From Thozetella sp. PMI_491 (taxonomy: Eukaryota > Ascomycota > Sordariomycetes > Chaetosphaeriales > Chaetosphaeriaceae), in contig MU270017.1 in NCBI GenBank assembly GCA_021432635.1, positions 434,001 to 498,000 on the forward strand: a DNA stretch of 64,000 nucleotides. Direction: 5' to 3'. Below the pieces are notes generated by a model that saw only the letters and a list, made by a program, of their open reading frames with translations, made no database searches and had not been told where the DNA came from. Position numbers and translations under genes: made by a program. This document shows, piece after piece, positions 35,001-46,812 of this stretch; positions within the stretch are counted from its first letter, which is position 1, and each line of letters begins with the position of its first letter.

Positions 35001-36915
35001 CTCTGCAGTCTAACGACCATGCGATCCCGCAGATAAGGGGGATCTCAGATGCAGAGGTAAGTGGTGCTGTGCCGCAGACCACCGACCTGGCTGGTAAGCG
35101 CCTGTCCAGCGTGAGCTGAGTGAAGAGAGCGGCTTGCGGATTGGCTACTCGTGCCGTGTGGCAGGGGGGCGCAGGTTCGGCCCTCCTCTTTGTACCGTCC
35201 TCATATCCTGCCGTGAGCCAGTCCCAGGGTTGAGGGTTTCCAATTCTCGGAACTGCTATCCGTTGCACAGCATGGACACGGCTTACACCCACCGCTCGCC
35301 AACCTTGCCCTTTCCCACCAGCGTCGCTACCAGGTGCCTCCTTCTAGCCATCCTTGGGCGGTGCCCTGGTGTTTCTAAACATGATCAACTCTCCTCACCA
35401 AGACTCGAAAATACCAGTCTCCCTCGTAGGCGGCTAAATGGTCACCCAACACATCACACGGCTGGCTGGCGAGAAATGCCTGGTTGCTGGGTAGGTCGAA
35501 GGAAACACGACCCAGGCTTCTGGGCCCAGAGAGGAGGCAGTATGTAGAGATCGAATTGTTGTTGCGTCGGCGTCTCTCAACCCCACAGCGAGGCTCACTC
35601 GTGCTCCGGCGCCCGGGCTTGCCGGGCTCCGAAATGAGCGCCTGTGCACCGGCCGGATCGAGGCATGGTTCTGACTTAGTGGCCGTCCCCTTCGTCCCAT
35701 CTCCCAACCCAGCGGCTCTCCCCCGCAAACTTTGCGAACTGACCCTCGCGGGGCGCCTTCCATGACACGCATGATGGTGACGTATATGCATTGTCGATGA
35801 GGGACACCTTGTCACCATTACCACCTCCGCGGCCGTCCGCTGCCGTCCGCAGCCCGTGCGCGTGTGCCGCGACTGCATGTCCCGTTCATCGTGGTCCGCT
35901 AACCCGGCCATACCTTCGGCCACTCTGCCAAGAAAGCTGTACTTGCGCAGGACGAGGTAACTTTTCTCAGGCTTTTACCTAGACTGTCTCGCGATGAGGT
36001 CCTCTTGTTTCCGGTCCATAACCTTAGAACCATGGGGCGAGGCTCACGCAGACCGCATGGGCCTGGCCCTGGTGCCCTCAGCCACCCGGCCGGCGATCAG
36101 GGCCACTGGCGAGCGAACGCTGCCCTCCAGACATATGGCCTTTACTCGGCCTGCCGTCTCATATTTGATTACGAGTGTGAGATACTCCTTCACGTGTATC
36201 TCCTAGCTCTTCTCCTGTTTGTCCTTTTTTTTGGTTATACCTACCGGACCCATGTCTTTTGGGTGCTGCCTCTGAGCTGCACGCGACCTTGAGCCCAACC
36301 CCCCTTACTTGTATCCTCCTCGGCAGCCTTTCTCCGGTGCTAGAATCTGGCAGGTCGGTCTACGATCGTTCTATCGTGCCACATTCAAGCCTGAGACTCG
36401 GGCAGGGGCTTGGAGGCTTTCCCCTGCATTCTAGATGCCAAGCATCTCCAAGAACATCAAGGAGCCCAGTGACTCTTCCAACTTGGGGAAAGCGATTTTT
36501 GGTCTTCTTCAGAAAACTCTCTTCTACCTCAAATCCACCGCTATTGTCGAGGTGGTGTGTTGTCTTGCCTATCCAAGTAGACGCATAGCTTGGCTCCCAT
36601 TGCGGCATCGGTCCCAAGCTTATTGGACCTCGCTTGACCGACCACCACGGCCAGCCACCCTCGTCCTGAGGGGCCTACCCACGACCCTCCATCTTGTACC
36701 CCTGTGAGAGCCTCGCACAGGCATCCTTGGCATGCAGTAGACCTGGGACGACATATAAGGACGGCCACCCCACGAAACGAAGATCACCCATCTGATCCAG
36801 CTCGAGCATATCAAGCAGCTACTTTTGACTCCCCGGTGGACAGCTACCTGACCTCATCTCTCCTCTCTCCTTTCTACACCTCTCTCATCACACCTCGTCT
36901 ATACTCCAAATAAAA
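32033..36915. other. Gene-poor stretch, about 4.9 kb
   Basis: No frame here shows a domain or a consistent splice extension on either strand. The first kilobase (about 32340-33500) is more AT-rich than the surroundings. A T-run of about 18 lies near 33518-33535. The last 150 bp are the laccase promoter and leader, with CT-rich sequence at 36855-36895. It could hold a decayed transposon, but I find no terminal repeats or transposase motif. Confidence 0.55.
36753..36760 (+). promoter_or_regulatory. TATA box of the laccase gene
   Basis: ATATAAGG is positioned about 160 bp before the laccase ATG and followed by a CT-rich leader. This layout is usual for regulated, highly expressed fungal secreted-enzyme genes. 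Confidence 0.5.
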
Positions 36916-39043
36916 ATGCTCTTGCGGACGCTGGCAAGAGGTATCGCCTCTTTTGCCATACTAGCACAGCTAGTGGAAGCTGTACCATCAAGAAGGAACA
37001 TCGGTTCTCGGCAAGCAGAAACATGCAACACGCCAACAGACCGGTCATGCTGGGCACCAGGGTTCGACATCAACACCGACTGGGAACAAAAAACACCTCT
37101 CACAGGCGTGACGAGGCAGGTAAGAGCTGACCATGCTCATCAATGCCAGAGTTACCAGGCTGACTGGCATAGTATACGTTTACAGTGACAGAGGTTCCGA
37201 ACTATGTCGGTGCCGATGGGGAAATAAAGCAGCTAGCCATGCTCATCAACAGTACGAAACCTCTTTCACTTGACCCTATCGAGTATATCTCCAACCTCTA
37301 ACCTGTGCAACAGACCAGTTCCCAGGGCCAGTGATCCAAGCAGGTTAGTGGACAATACCCAGAGCTTACTTCCTCCCTACTGACATATCCACCAGACTGG
37401 GGCGACACTATCAATGTTACAATCATCAATAGCCTGAAGACCAATGGGTAGGCGTTGTGTACACAGAGGACGCCGAAACCCTGCTAACATCTTTCTAGAA
37501 CATCTTTCCACTGGCACGGTCTCCGCCAGCTCAACAACAACATTGCCGACGGATCCAATGGCGTAACAGAATGCCCCATTCCTCCCGGCGGCCAGAAGAC
37601 CTACTCGTTCCTGGCTGCCCAGTACGGCACATCCTGGTACCACTCTCATTATTCCTCGCAATATGCCAACGGTCTCGTGGGTAGCATTCTTATCAACGGG
37701 CCCGCTTCACTGCCTTACGATATTGACCTTGGCGTCTTCCCGATCGCGGACTGGTACTACGGCGCAGCAGACTCTCTTCTTTCCATGGTGAGCAACCCGG
37801 ACAATCCGTTCCAGCCAGGTGTGCCTGGGGCTCCTCCACCAAGTGACAACATCTTCTTCAATGGGAGCAACGTAAATCCCTTTGGGTCGGGTGGCAGCTA
37901 CTCGCGCGTCAAGGTCACGCCTGGTAAGCGGCACCGCCTGCGGTTGATCAACACCAGCGTCGAGAACACCTTCACCATCAGCATCGTGGGCCATCAGATG
38001 ACTGTGATCGAGAACGACTTCGTGCCTGTGCAGTCATTCACCGCGGACTCGCTGTACCTGGGGATCGGGCAGCGCTACGACGTCACCATAGATGCGAGCC
38101 AAAACCCTGGTAACTTCTGGATTAACGCGACCTTTTCGAGCACCGGCGTCTGTGGGAACTCCAGAAATCCCCATCCGGCGGCCATCCTGACGTACGAGGG
38201 CGTGCCGGAGGGTCTCCCGACCGACCCTGGCTCGCGGCCCCCGGAGAGCAGGTGCGAGGATCTGACGTCGCTGGTGCCCATCGTCCCCCGGACCGTTCCG
38301 ACAGGGCAGTTCACCGGCGCACAAGACCAGCGCCTTGCCGTGACTCTCGATGTCGACACCGTGGCGAGCCGTGTGTTCTGGAAGGTCAACGGTAGCGCGA
38401 TGGACGTCGTGTGGGAGAAGCCTACACTGGAATTTGTTGCGCAGGGCAACTCCAGCTTCCCGAGCAGGGAGAACGTTATCACCGTCCCGGACAGCAGCGA
38501 GGTGAGTTGCAACCTGGACAAGAGGCAAAGGGGATGTCTCGTGCGGAGGCTGACCGAACAATAGTGGAGCTTTTGGCTCATCCAAAACGTGAATCCAATC
38601 CCCCATCCCATGCATCTTCACGTAAGTCACCCTGATCACTGGCGGCTGTGACGTATCCTAACGGTCTGCAGGGCCACGACTTCGTGATTTTGGGACGCTC
38701 TCCTGCGCCGGAGAATCCCTTCGCGCCAACTGCGGCGCCGGTCATTTTCAACCCAGCCACGGATGTGGCGTCTCTCAACTTGAACAACCCGACGCGCCGG
38801 GACGCCACCATGCTGCCCTCGTTCGGCTGGCTGGCTGTTGCCTTCCAGAACGACAACCCAGGCGCCTGGCTGTTCCACTGCCACATCGCCTGGCACGTCA
38901 GCCAGGGGCTGAGCGTTCAGTTCCTTGAGAAGAAAGACCAGATCGCGAGCGTCATGGACCTCAACTCGATCGAGCCCAACTGCGACGCCTGGCGCAAGTA
39001 TGTACCGACAGACCCGTTCCCGAAGCTCGATTCTGGCATATGA
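36916..39043 (+). CDS. Secreted laccase (ascomycete multicopper oxidase)
   Basis: Oxidises phenols while reducing oxygen to water, extracellularly. Seven exons (36916-37119, 37173-37251, 37314-37343, 37396-37447, 37499-38501, 38565-38621, 38672-39043) give about 598 residues. Residues 1-22 are a signal peptide (LLRTLARGIASFAILAQLVEA). The mature N-terminus has CNTPTDRSCWAPGFDINTDW, typical of ascomycete laccases. All four copper signatures are visible: L1 HWHGLRQ, L2 WYHSHYSSQYANG, L3 HPMHLHGHDF (rebuilt by intron 6) and L4 HCHIAWHVSQGL. The type-1 axial position, ten residues after the Cys, is Leu. The C-terminus DSGI matches the ascomycete plug or processing motif with no extension beyond it. 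Several N-glycosylation sites are present. Exon 3 is only 30 bp. Nothing is broken, so this should be an active enzyme. Confidence 0.95.
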
Positions 39044-39478
39044 TTGATGCTCGGATTCGGGCTGGAGGAACTACTTGCTGGTTTGGACGTGATTTGCAAA
39101 GCCGCGCCGCACTGGATAGGTGATACCCCGTTGATTGGAGACTTACAGGGCTTGTATAGTATCAACGATTGGATGGTCGAATGGTATATTTTCTTAATAT
39201 TAACATGGAGAGATAATGATGGGCTTAGGCAGGACGACAGGATTAAATAATGACGCGGGCAGTCAAGGTCCTCCTCGCATCCAACTTGGAGTTGGGCGAG
39301 ATAAGACCTGTATATATCGTCTTGATCTTGTTCGATAAATCTGTGACTCTGGATCCCTCTATTTTCTCGTATCGCATCCCCACCAGAAGTGAGAAGTGTG
39401 GCCTGAAATCCCTCTATCGCTCCAGCCAACCCCCGCGACGCCGACCGATGCTATGCTCTCATGCCAGCTTTCTACACA
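39044..39478. other. Convergent 3' intergenic
   Basis: Tail-to-tail spacer between laccase (+) and the ADCK-like gene (-). Only probable UTR sequence is seen. Confidence 0.5.
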
Positions 39479-41701
39479 TTAAACATTTGGAGATAGGAGA
39501 TCGTATTTCACACACCGTTCGACCTTTCACAGGGTTAGCAACTACAATCTGGAGGAGGGGACTGTGGGCCAACTTACATCATCAATGCTCGCCTGCATGA
39601 ACCTGCGCGTCTCCAGTCCGAGCCAGACAAAGAGCATCGAGAAGTCACCTTCTTTGACCATATCCTTGCCACTCTGAGCGCCTAGCTGGCGGAGAATGGG
39701 CAGAGAACTGCTCAAGAGGTCGACGTCCGGGTTAAGACTCCGGCCGATGCCTTCCAGTAGCAAGATACTGATGACTACATTGACGAAGTCTCCTTCTAAC
39801 CGAACGTGATGCTGGCGCACCATGCCCAGCACCTGCTGCAGGATGTCCCCGATCTTGACGTTGCCGAGGGCCAGGGTCCGGCTCTTGACACCAAGGACAA
39901 GGTGCTGCATCTTGAGCGCGAAGACTTCTTTGTCGAGGACAGCGTCCGGCTGGCGGCACCGCTCGCACATGAGATGGCCGGCTTTATAACCGTCAAATTC
40001 GGCCACGGCGCGGAAGAGGTCCAGGAAATTCCGGCGGTTGGTCGCGTTGAGCTCCGTCACGAGCCCTGTGTCGATGAAGATGAGCTGGGGTCGGAAACCC
40101 TCGCGGTCAATCTTGGCCAACTCCGATACCCACGCCTTAACATCTCGCTTATGCCGGTATGGCCGGAGGCGGGCAAGCACCTGCTCCGTCACATCCTCTT
40201 GTTCGTCTTTCGGCGAGGCTTCTGGCGAGCGTTGCAGTGGAAGGTTTGGCAAATTGGGTCTTTCGGATTTGTAGAATCGCACCATGATATTTCCCGGGTG
40301 GAGGTCAGCATGGACAAAATTGTCCAGCAGCAACATGCGCAGGAAGGCGTCGAGGCCCTCGGACGCGATGTCCTGCTGGAAAACGCCCCCACCGTTCTCC
40401 ATGAAGTCGGCGAGAGGAATTCCGTGCGCGAATTCCTCCACTAGCACGTTCCTAGTGGTGAACTCGGTGTAAGGAAATGGAAACCAGGCGGTTGTCCGGT
40501 CCTTGAAGTTCTTTCGGAAGATGGTCAGGTTCGCGGCCTCGATCCTAAGGTCGAGCTGTAGCTTCATCATCTCGCCAAACTGGTTAACCTCGTCAGGCAA
40601 TGATAGCCATTCGATCGTCGGTATGGCATTCAGGACCGAGGCGAAGAACCACATGATTCGCAGGTCTCGCCTGACTGTCCGTTCTACGCCAGGGTGGAGA
40701 ACCTTGACCGCAACATAGGTTGAAGGGACGCGCTTCGGCGTGCTCTTGAGCACCGTTTCAACCTGCCTGCGGACATTCTGCCCAAGGTTGTTGCGAGTGT
40801 CCATGACGTCTACGTCTCCTGGCACGGCGAGGTCTGGCTTCAACTTAGCCTTGTATACCTGTGCAATGGCACCCACGCCGAGCGGCGTCTCGTCGAATTC
40901 GTCAAAAATTTCGACGAATTCCCGGCCGTCAAAGGCAGCTTGAACGATGCGTTTCGTGGCATGGAGCGAATGGGCGGGCGCGTTTGAGTGCAGCTTGGAC
41001 ATGATCTCACACATCTCGTTGGGGAAGATGTCGGACCGAGAGGCGGCCCATTGGCCGAGCTATTCAAGAAGTATCAGTTTTCATGATTCGATAGATTGGC
41101 AAACAACAGGTACTGAGAAGAATACCTTGATGAATGCAGGGCCGGCCCGCTCCATGGCCTTAACTAGGAAGGCATACCACCAGAGCGTGCCCGAGCGCTC
41201 GCCGTCCCTGTCCGGCCGGCGAGGCCCGATCCAGATGGCGGGCACCGCCAAGATCACCGGAACGAATATCACTACCAGCTGGAGGAAGCGAAAGCCGGTG
41301 CACAACGGCTCCCACACGTACAGGTCGACGAGCAGGACGGCCTCGTGCCGCAGCCAGCGCAAGCCGCGATCGTTCTCGTCCACCTTCTTCTTGATTTCCT
41401 CCCGGGAGACTTCGAGCATCCGGAGCTCTCCCGTGTCTTCTTCCCCACTATTGCGCTTATCGGCCAGGGAAACGAAGGCTGCCGTTCCGAGCGCGCCGTT
41501 CGCGGCCGCCATCAACGTGACACGGGAGCCCCGCCATGCTCGGCCACCGCCTGTGCGGCTTCTTCCTGCCTGCGATTGGAACGCCCGGAAGGCGGTGCGA
41601 GCTGGGGATGGGCGGAAGACGAGGGCGGTCGGGCTATGGAGAAGCTGTCGACATGTCTGAGGGCGAAGCGCTAGTCGGCCGAGGGCCTGTGCCCATTGCA
41701 T
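39479..41701 (-). CDS. ADCK/UbiB-family atypical kinase, mitochondrial (ADCK2/Cqd1-like)
   Basis: UbiB-type ATP-binding proteins act in coenzyme Q and lipid handling at mitochondrial membranes. Exons 41126-41701, 39578-41059 and 39479-39523 give about 700 residues. The first 60 residues are Arg/Ala/Ser-rich with no acids, a matrix-targeting type. A transmembrane helix lies near residues 140-160 (LQLVVIFVPVILAVPAIW). Family motifs: the KxGQ element KLGQWAASRSDIFP (formed exactly at the first splice), the altered glycine loop LGVGAIAQVYKA, VAVKVLHPGV with the ATP Lys, LDLRIEAANL, the catalytic-loop equivalent FVHADLHPGNIMV, and FIDTGLVTEL in place of DFG. The last exon adds only VERCVKYDLLSPNV. 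I chose it because donor GTAAGT at 39577, branch GCTAAC and acceptor AAG fit. Without it the frame would read through to an unrelated tail. Confidence 0.92.
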
Positions 41702-42488
41702 GGCGTCGCGGAAGTGACTGGAGACTCGCAGTTATCCCTACCAAGAGTACCTGAAGACGACGGGTTTTGACGGCATTATCGAGGCTCTTGTCTCGGATGG
41801 TGCTTCTCAATGAACCGCGGGCGGCGGGATTGACAAGTTAGGACGCAAGGTCGGCACGACTCGGGAGGAGGCCGCGTTGGGTCGATTTTGTCTAGAGGCA
41901 AAAGTGACGTCGATGATGCACGCGCACGCTGACGGGGCCGCCCCTGCAAGCGCAAGCCGAGCTTTCCCGCTGGCGCCACCCGAGAGTCTGGGAAGTCTGG
42001 GAGCTTTCTAGCTCGGCCGCACCCCCTCCATGTGATAATCTCCAATTCTTTTCCCAGAGAAACACGCATTGCAGTTAATCAAGGCCAACATCGATGTTAG
42101 AATCAGTTTGTTCCTCGATGTGTCCCCTATTATGACCGCTAGGCAATTATGCTCAATTCTTATGAAGCCCGTACCTAGCAAGGAAGTCTCCAGCCCATTC
42201 GAGCGCCGCATCTTCTTAGTCCTGCACTGTATGCCTTATAGTTCGTACTGTATCTACTTTAAGGAGCTACGCGGAAGATGCTCCGCAAGCCTGCATGGCT
42301 AGAGAGGCTCGACCCGGAGATCTCCGGCGCGCTTTCTAACTTTTTTTTTTTTGTTCTCATATCGCGTCAACTCAGGAACCGCTCAAGCCGCTCTCCTGCT
42401 CTGTCCTCACTTTCACCTATCCAATTCTCGATCTTAAAGGCCTCGCGCCCGCATCCCCCCCCTCAATACCGCTGGTAATACAGACAAA
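41702..42488. promoter_or_regulatory. Bidirectional promoter region of two mitochondrial genes
   Basis: This 787-bp head-to-head spacer separates the ADCK-like gene (-) and cytochrome c heme lyase (+). It contains a T-run near 42342 and a C-run just before 42489. No clear TATA box is seen. Confidence 0.45.
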
Positions 42489-43667
42489 ATGGGCTGGTTT
42501 TGGGCAGATCCCCCGGCCGCTCCTGCTGCATCTGCATCAGCATCCGCAGCCTCTCGTCCGTCGCAGTGTCCAGTGTCTCATGGGACAGGGCCGGCACCAC
42601 ATCCGCTACCCGGCGCTGGAGCGGGATCACCACCAGTGCGTCGAAGTCTCTGGCTATCCGCTTTCCAGTCCACGATGCTAACCTTACGTCTCCTCTAGTC
42701 GAGCTGCCCCATGCACAAGCGCACCATCGAAGCCCTTACGCCTGGCGCAAGCCACCCGCCTTCCGACTCATCCGTGCCGCCGTCCTCATGCCCCGTACCG
42801 CACGGTAACCGAAGCGAGACCAAGGAGGAGCCCCAGTCCATTCTCTCTAAACTCAACCCGTTGAACTACATGTTTCACTCCATCTCGCAGGAACGGGCGC
42901 CAGACCAGACCTACGCCCTCCCAACCAGCCGAGACGAGTCTTCCATTCCCAAGGGATCCGGAGACGGAAACTGGGAGTATCCCTCTCCCCAACAGATGTA
43001 CAATGCGCTCCTGCGCAAGGGCTACACCGATACTGATGTGACCGCCGTCGAGAGCATGGTGGCGGTCCACAACTTCCTGAACGAGGGCGCCTGGGGCGAG
43101 GTTGTCGAGTGGGAGCGGCGGTTTGGCAAGGGCCTGTTCCGGGGCTGGGAAATCAGCAAGCGCGGCGAGGAGAACGCTCCCATGGCTCTGCGCCGGCTCG
43201 AAATTGCGGAGGGTGAGACCGAGGAGCCCACTCTGATCCGGTTCCAAGGGCGGCCGAAGGAGATGACTCCGAAAGCCGCTGTGATCCAAGTCCTGGGCCG
43301 CTTGTACCCGTCCAAGTTTGGGTAAGCCCGACGCCCGTCGAGTCTACATGGACGTACTGTGTTTGCTAATCATGGCTGCAGCACCGAGCCTCCTTTCGAT
43401 CGACATGACTGGTATGTTTCGCGCAACGTCGGCAGCGAGCGGAAAGTGGTGCGCTACGTGATTGACTATTATACCGGACCACCTGAGCCTACCGGAGAGC
43501 CTGTTTTCTACCTCGACGTCCGCCCAGCCGTGACCCCGACCGGCGCAGCCGAGCGCCTAATCCGCTGGGGCGGTGATGTTTGGTGGAAAGCCTCGGGCGG
43601 GCAGACGCGCGAGGCGGACGCGCACAAGCCGTGGTATCACGGCATTACGCGCAACTTGTCGTCTTAA
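42489..43667 (+). CDS. Cytochrome c heme lyase (holocytochrome c synthase)
   Basis: Attaches heme covalently to apocytochrome c in the mitochondrial intermembrane space. Exons 42489-42635, 42699-43321 and 43382-43667 give about 351 residues. It starts [12 protein letters not shown], the characteristic HCCS N-terminus. Three Cys-Pro heme-contact motifs lie in the first 85 residues: QCPVSHG, SCPMHKR (made by the first splice) and SCPVPHG. The catalytic core includes [28 protein letters not shown], and [19 protein letters not shown] with the conserved axial His, then [12 protein letters not shown]. The last exon carries PFDRHDWYV and [15 protein letters not shown]. Length exceeds the yeast enzyme because of the Ala/Ser/Pro-rich N-terminus. 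It diverges from a second mitochondrial gene. Confidence 0.96.
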
Positions 43668-43874
43668 ACTTTCCACTCACGACCATAATGATACGGGCCT
43701 GGCGTCTGGGATAGATACGGGGGGTACGGGGCATTGGCATGTTGGGAGGGGATCTTCCTCTTCATTGGTTGCATGGAAACGACAGAAATCGGCTCTCCGC
43801 TTGGTGGTATCACTAATTGTCTTGATATGTGTATTATATAATTGCTGCCGCAATGCTCTCTTCCCAGTGGGAAT

Positions 43875-44520
43875 CTATTTGAGGACAGTCGCCAATTGAA
43901 CAACCTGATCCAAGAGCGCCTTGCTCTCACTCGCCGCGTTCTTGGTCACCTTGTCGCGCAAGTGGTCCACCTGCAGGCCGGCCGCCGTCGGGGGGTTGCC
44001 CTGCGCCGTCTGGATGCGCGAGACCTGGAACTCGAGGAAGAACTTGGGAACCTTGATCGCCAGGCTGCCGCCGACGGAGCGGATACCGGCCTCAGTAGCC
44101 AGGTACACGTCCAGCTGGTCCTGGAAGGTCTGGAGATCGTTGCTCGCCAGCGGCGACTTGGTGGCGAACTTGCTTAGGGCGAAGGTGAGCGGGGTCTGAC
44201 CCGAAGTCGCGAAGTTGACGTCGGAGAAGCTGACAGCCCCCGCGGTGACATCCGGAACGCCGGACAGGGTCTTGACCGAGGCGTCGCAAGTGATGCTGTT
44301 CTGGATGGCCGTCACGGAGTCAGTGACCTCGGCGGGCAGGACGGTGTTGCCAATGACGAAGCAGGCGTTCTGGCGGGCATCAAGGACGGCTTCCGGAGAA
44401 GGTTAGCTAGGTTACATATGGAGGAAGGGGGGGGGAGAGGGGGAAGGGAGGGGATGTAGCCTTACCTGCGGAGACGGCGGCCGCGCCGGCGAGCAAGAGG
44501 ACGGAGAGAGCAGACTGCAT
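43875..44520 (-). CDS. Small secreted protein, 189 residues
   Basis: Function unknown; a member of a family of small secreted proteins widespread in filamentous ascomycetes. Exon 1 (44466-44520) encodes only the signal peptide MQSALSVLLLAGAAAVSA. A 76-bp intron (44390-44465) follows, then exon 2 (43875-44389). The mature protein begins AVLDARQNACFVIGNTVLPAE and contains two Cys (NACF and ITCDAS), consistent with one disulphide. The rest alternates short helices and strands and includes FALSKFATKSPL, LDVYLATEAGIRSVGG and LAIKVPKFFLEFQVSRIQTAQG. No membrane anchor or GPI signal is present. A strong TATA box lies about 210 bp upstream, suggesting high, regulated expression. It converges closely (208 bp) with the heme lyase gene. 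Confidence 0.85.
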
Positions 44521-44727
44521 ATTGAAGGCTAAGACTGAAAGCTTGAGAGAGTGGACAGCTGTCGCGGAGCAATAGGTCGAAACGAAAAAAAAAAAAACGA
44601 ATGTATACTACAACACAAACAGGGGAACCGGTTCCCTTTCCTGAAGGATGGACAAGAAGCAAACAGAAAGCGATATCTGGAAATAAAAACGAAGATCAAA
44701 CCCTCTAGGTGGAAGCGGCTCCAGGCG

Positions 44728-44738
44728 CTTTATATATC
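44728..44738 (-). promoter_or_regulatory. TATA box of the small secreted protein gene
   Basis: Read on the minus strand, TATATATAAAG lies about 210 bp upstream of the ATG at 44520. It is the best TATA match in the window. Confidence 0.55.
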
Positions 44739-45818
44739 TACGACCAACCTTAGCATGGACCGATCTGGCGGGATCGTCTGGATTCTGGAGAACCCCTGGG
44801 GCCAGCAACTCCATGCTTAAACTCAAAAAAAGGGACGGCGGCAATGGAAGCGCGAAGGGCTGTCATCTGGTTCTCTGACAGAGGTGGTTTCACTGCGCAG
44901 GGACGACGCTGAGAATGGCAAGTTCGGCCGGGGTCGGTTGAGGCTCTTCGGCTGGCCAAGCCTGGGCGTCTGCGCACCAAAGCGACTGCATCCCTGGGCC
45001 GATCGTCGCACGAGACCGTTTCAGGGTGGAGAGCGCACCCCAACGCCGTCCCATGTCCCAAGTTCCTCCTCGCGTAAATGGGCGACAAAAGGTACCGCTC
45101 GCTCGTCGCATGAAGAGCAATAAGAGCATCAAGGAACCCCTCCCTCGACGCTCAACACCAGATGCGAGATCGTGCCTGCTCGAATCGGTAGTGTGGAGGG
45201 TGACACCAACCTGCACCAGGCTGGAACATGCCATGTGCGGTCGGTATTATTCCCACGAGGCTGCGATGCAACAAGGCGGCGCTCTTGGCCCCCCCGCCGA
45301 CTACTCGACTGCCTCTCGCCGTTACCTTCCTGAATGCAGCAAGCCTCCTACCGGATCGTATTGCCCCTTCGCCAGCGGCAACGCCAGGGTCGCCTAAGGA
45401 CTCAAACGCCAAGGGCAGCCTATGTAAGCTCCAGTCGCTCCAAATGAGGCTAGCGCCTGGCCCCTGACTCCTGAGGCGGATGAACCAGTGGACCAAGTCG
45501 ATCGTGAGTGTGCCTCTGCAGAGATCTTAAGAGGACGCCTTGCATCTTGCGCGCCCGACGTCATATACAGCTCCCAGCGCGCCGTTGGCGGAGGACTGCT
45601 TCTTGGGTCTGGTCCAAGCCGGCAGGCTCGTGGACGGGAGAGCCGCGGCACAGCTCGGCCGGCGAGATCCTGGCCCTCTCATCCGAAGGAGCAGAGTGGA
45701 GGCGCCACGGGTCATTTGAGTGTGGAGCCTGGGCGGCAGTTTACCACCGAGATCAGGGGAATGAGCAGCCGTGCCTGACGACTTTCCCACTACAGCTAGA
45801 CGTAGACAGGGGTCGGCG

Positions 45819-45845
45819 CGCAGCACGCGCAGCACGCGCAGCACG
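45819..45845 (+). repeat. 9-bp tandem repeat, three copies
   Basis: The unit CGCAGCACG is repeated three times in tandem in intergenic DNA. Confidence 0.75.
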
Positions 45846-46812
45846 GGATTGCGGAGGGGTAGCGTCATCTTGCCCGGGCACATGGGTATCTTGTCATCTT
45901 TTCCCTTTTCCTTTGGAACCTGCGCAGTTCTGCCAACCGTCCAAGACATGTTGCTGCAGACTGCATAATGCTATGCCCATCTGATTCTCCTCATGGGTGC
46001 TTAGAGGTTCCGCGCCAGCAGAAGAAAAGGTCTCGAGCTCCAAATGAGGATCACATTCGCGCGAACAGCAGGTCAGCCCTGCCCAATTAGAGCGTCTAGA
46101 TGTCACCTCATAGTACCACCCTCCCCGTTCCTGACAGCGACGTTACAGGTACGAAGTACCCAAAGTACCGAACCGTCGCCGGTGTACCAGCACCACACTG
46201 CGCAGGCTGCTGCTGGTGTGCCGTCCCCCCCGCGACTTGCAGGCGAACTAATGAATCGTACAGCTCCTTCGAGCTCCCTCCCCCACGTAAAAACATCCGT
46301 TTTCGGCCTAAGTGTGGAGGGTCGATTCAACCATACAATAAGACGCGTATCACAGTGCCTTATCACGGATACCTATTTGGCTGATGCCCCTCTCCACTGC
46401 CCGGTGATTTGAGAGGTCTAACTAAGCTACCCTGGCCGTACAAGCTAAGCTATGATTGCTCTAAACCCTACCTATGTAACGTCCCACTAGGCAATCGACT
46501 TTGATGTCCGTCCTCGAGGCTCGCTCACGCTCGGGTTGGGTAGGTGCGTGTGGGGAAGTTGTAGTGTTGCTTGCGGGCGGCAACCAGTGCTACCGTGTCA
46601 GGCAGACTATGTTCCTCCGAGATCATAAAGTATATCAACCACGAGATGGTCTCACTCCTCGTTCCTAGGCTCTCTATCCCTCGGGCGCAACTCCCTGGTG
46701 TCGCATACTTCGCCTATAGGTCCTCGACGGGCCGTTCCACTCCCTGATTATCTAGGCGTCTCTCCCTTCTTATACATACTTCTATATTCAGTAGATAGTT
46801 TCAACCACCACC

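Larger units (their letters stand above)
44521..46812. other. Intergenic, about 2.3 kb, with a 9-bp tandem repeat
   Basis: Divergent upstream region of the secreted protein (-) and chitinase (+). It holds an A-run near 44586-44598 and a three-copy CGCAGCACG repeat at 45819-45845. Open frames of about 100-150 codons on both strands have no domain. Nothing else is supported. Confidence 0.5.

Noticed and set aside
45026-45984. Overlapping frames of 96-158 codons upstream of the chitinase
   Set aside because: They have no domain, conflict on both strands, and include a simple tandem repeat.
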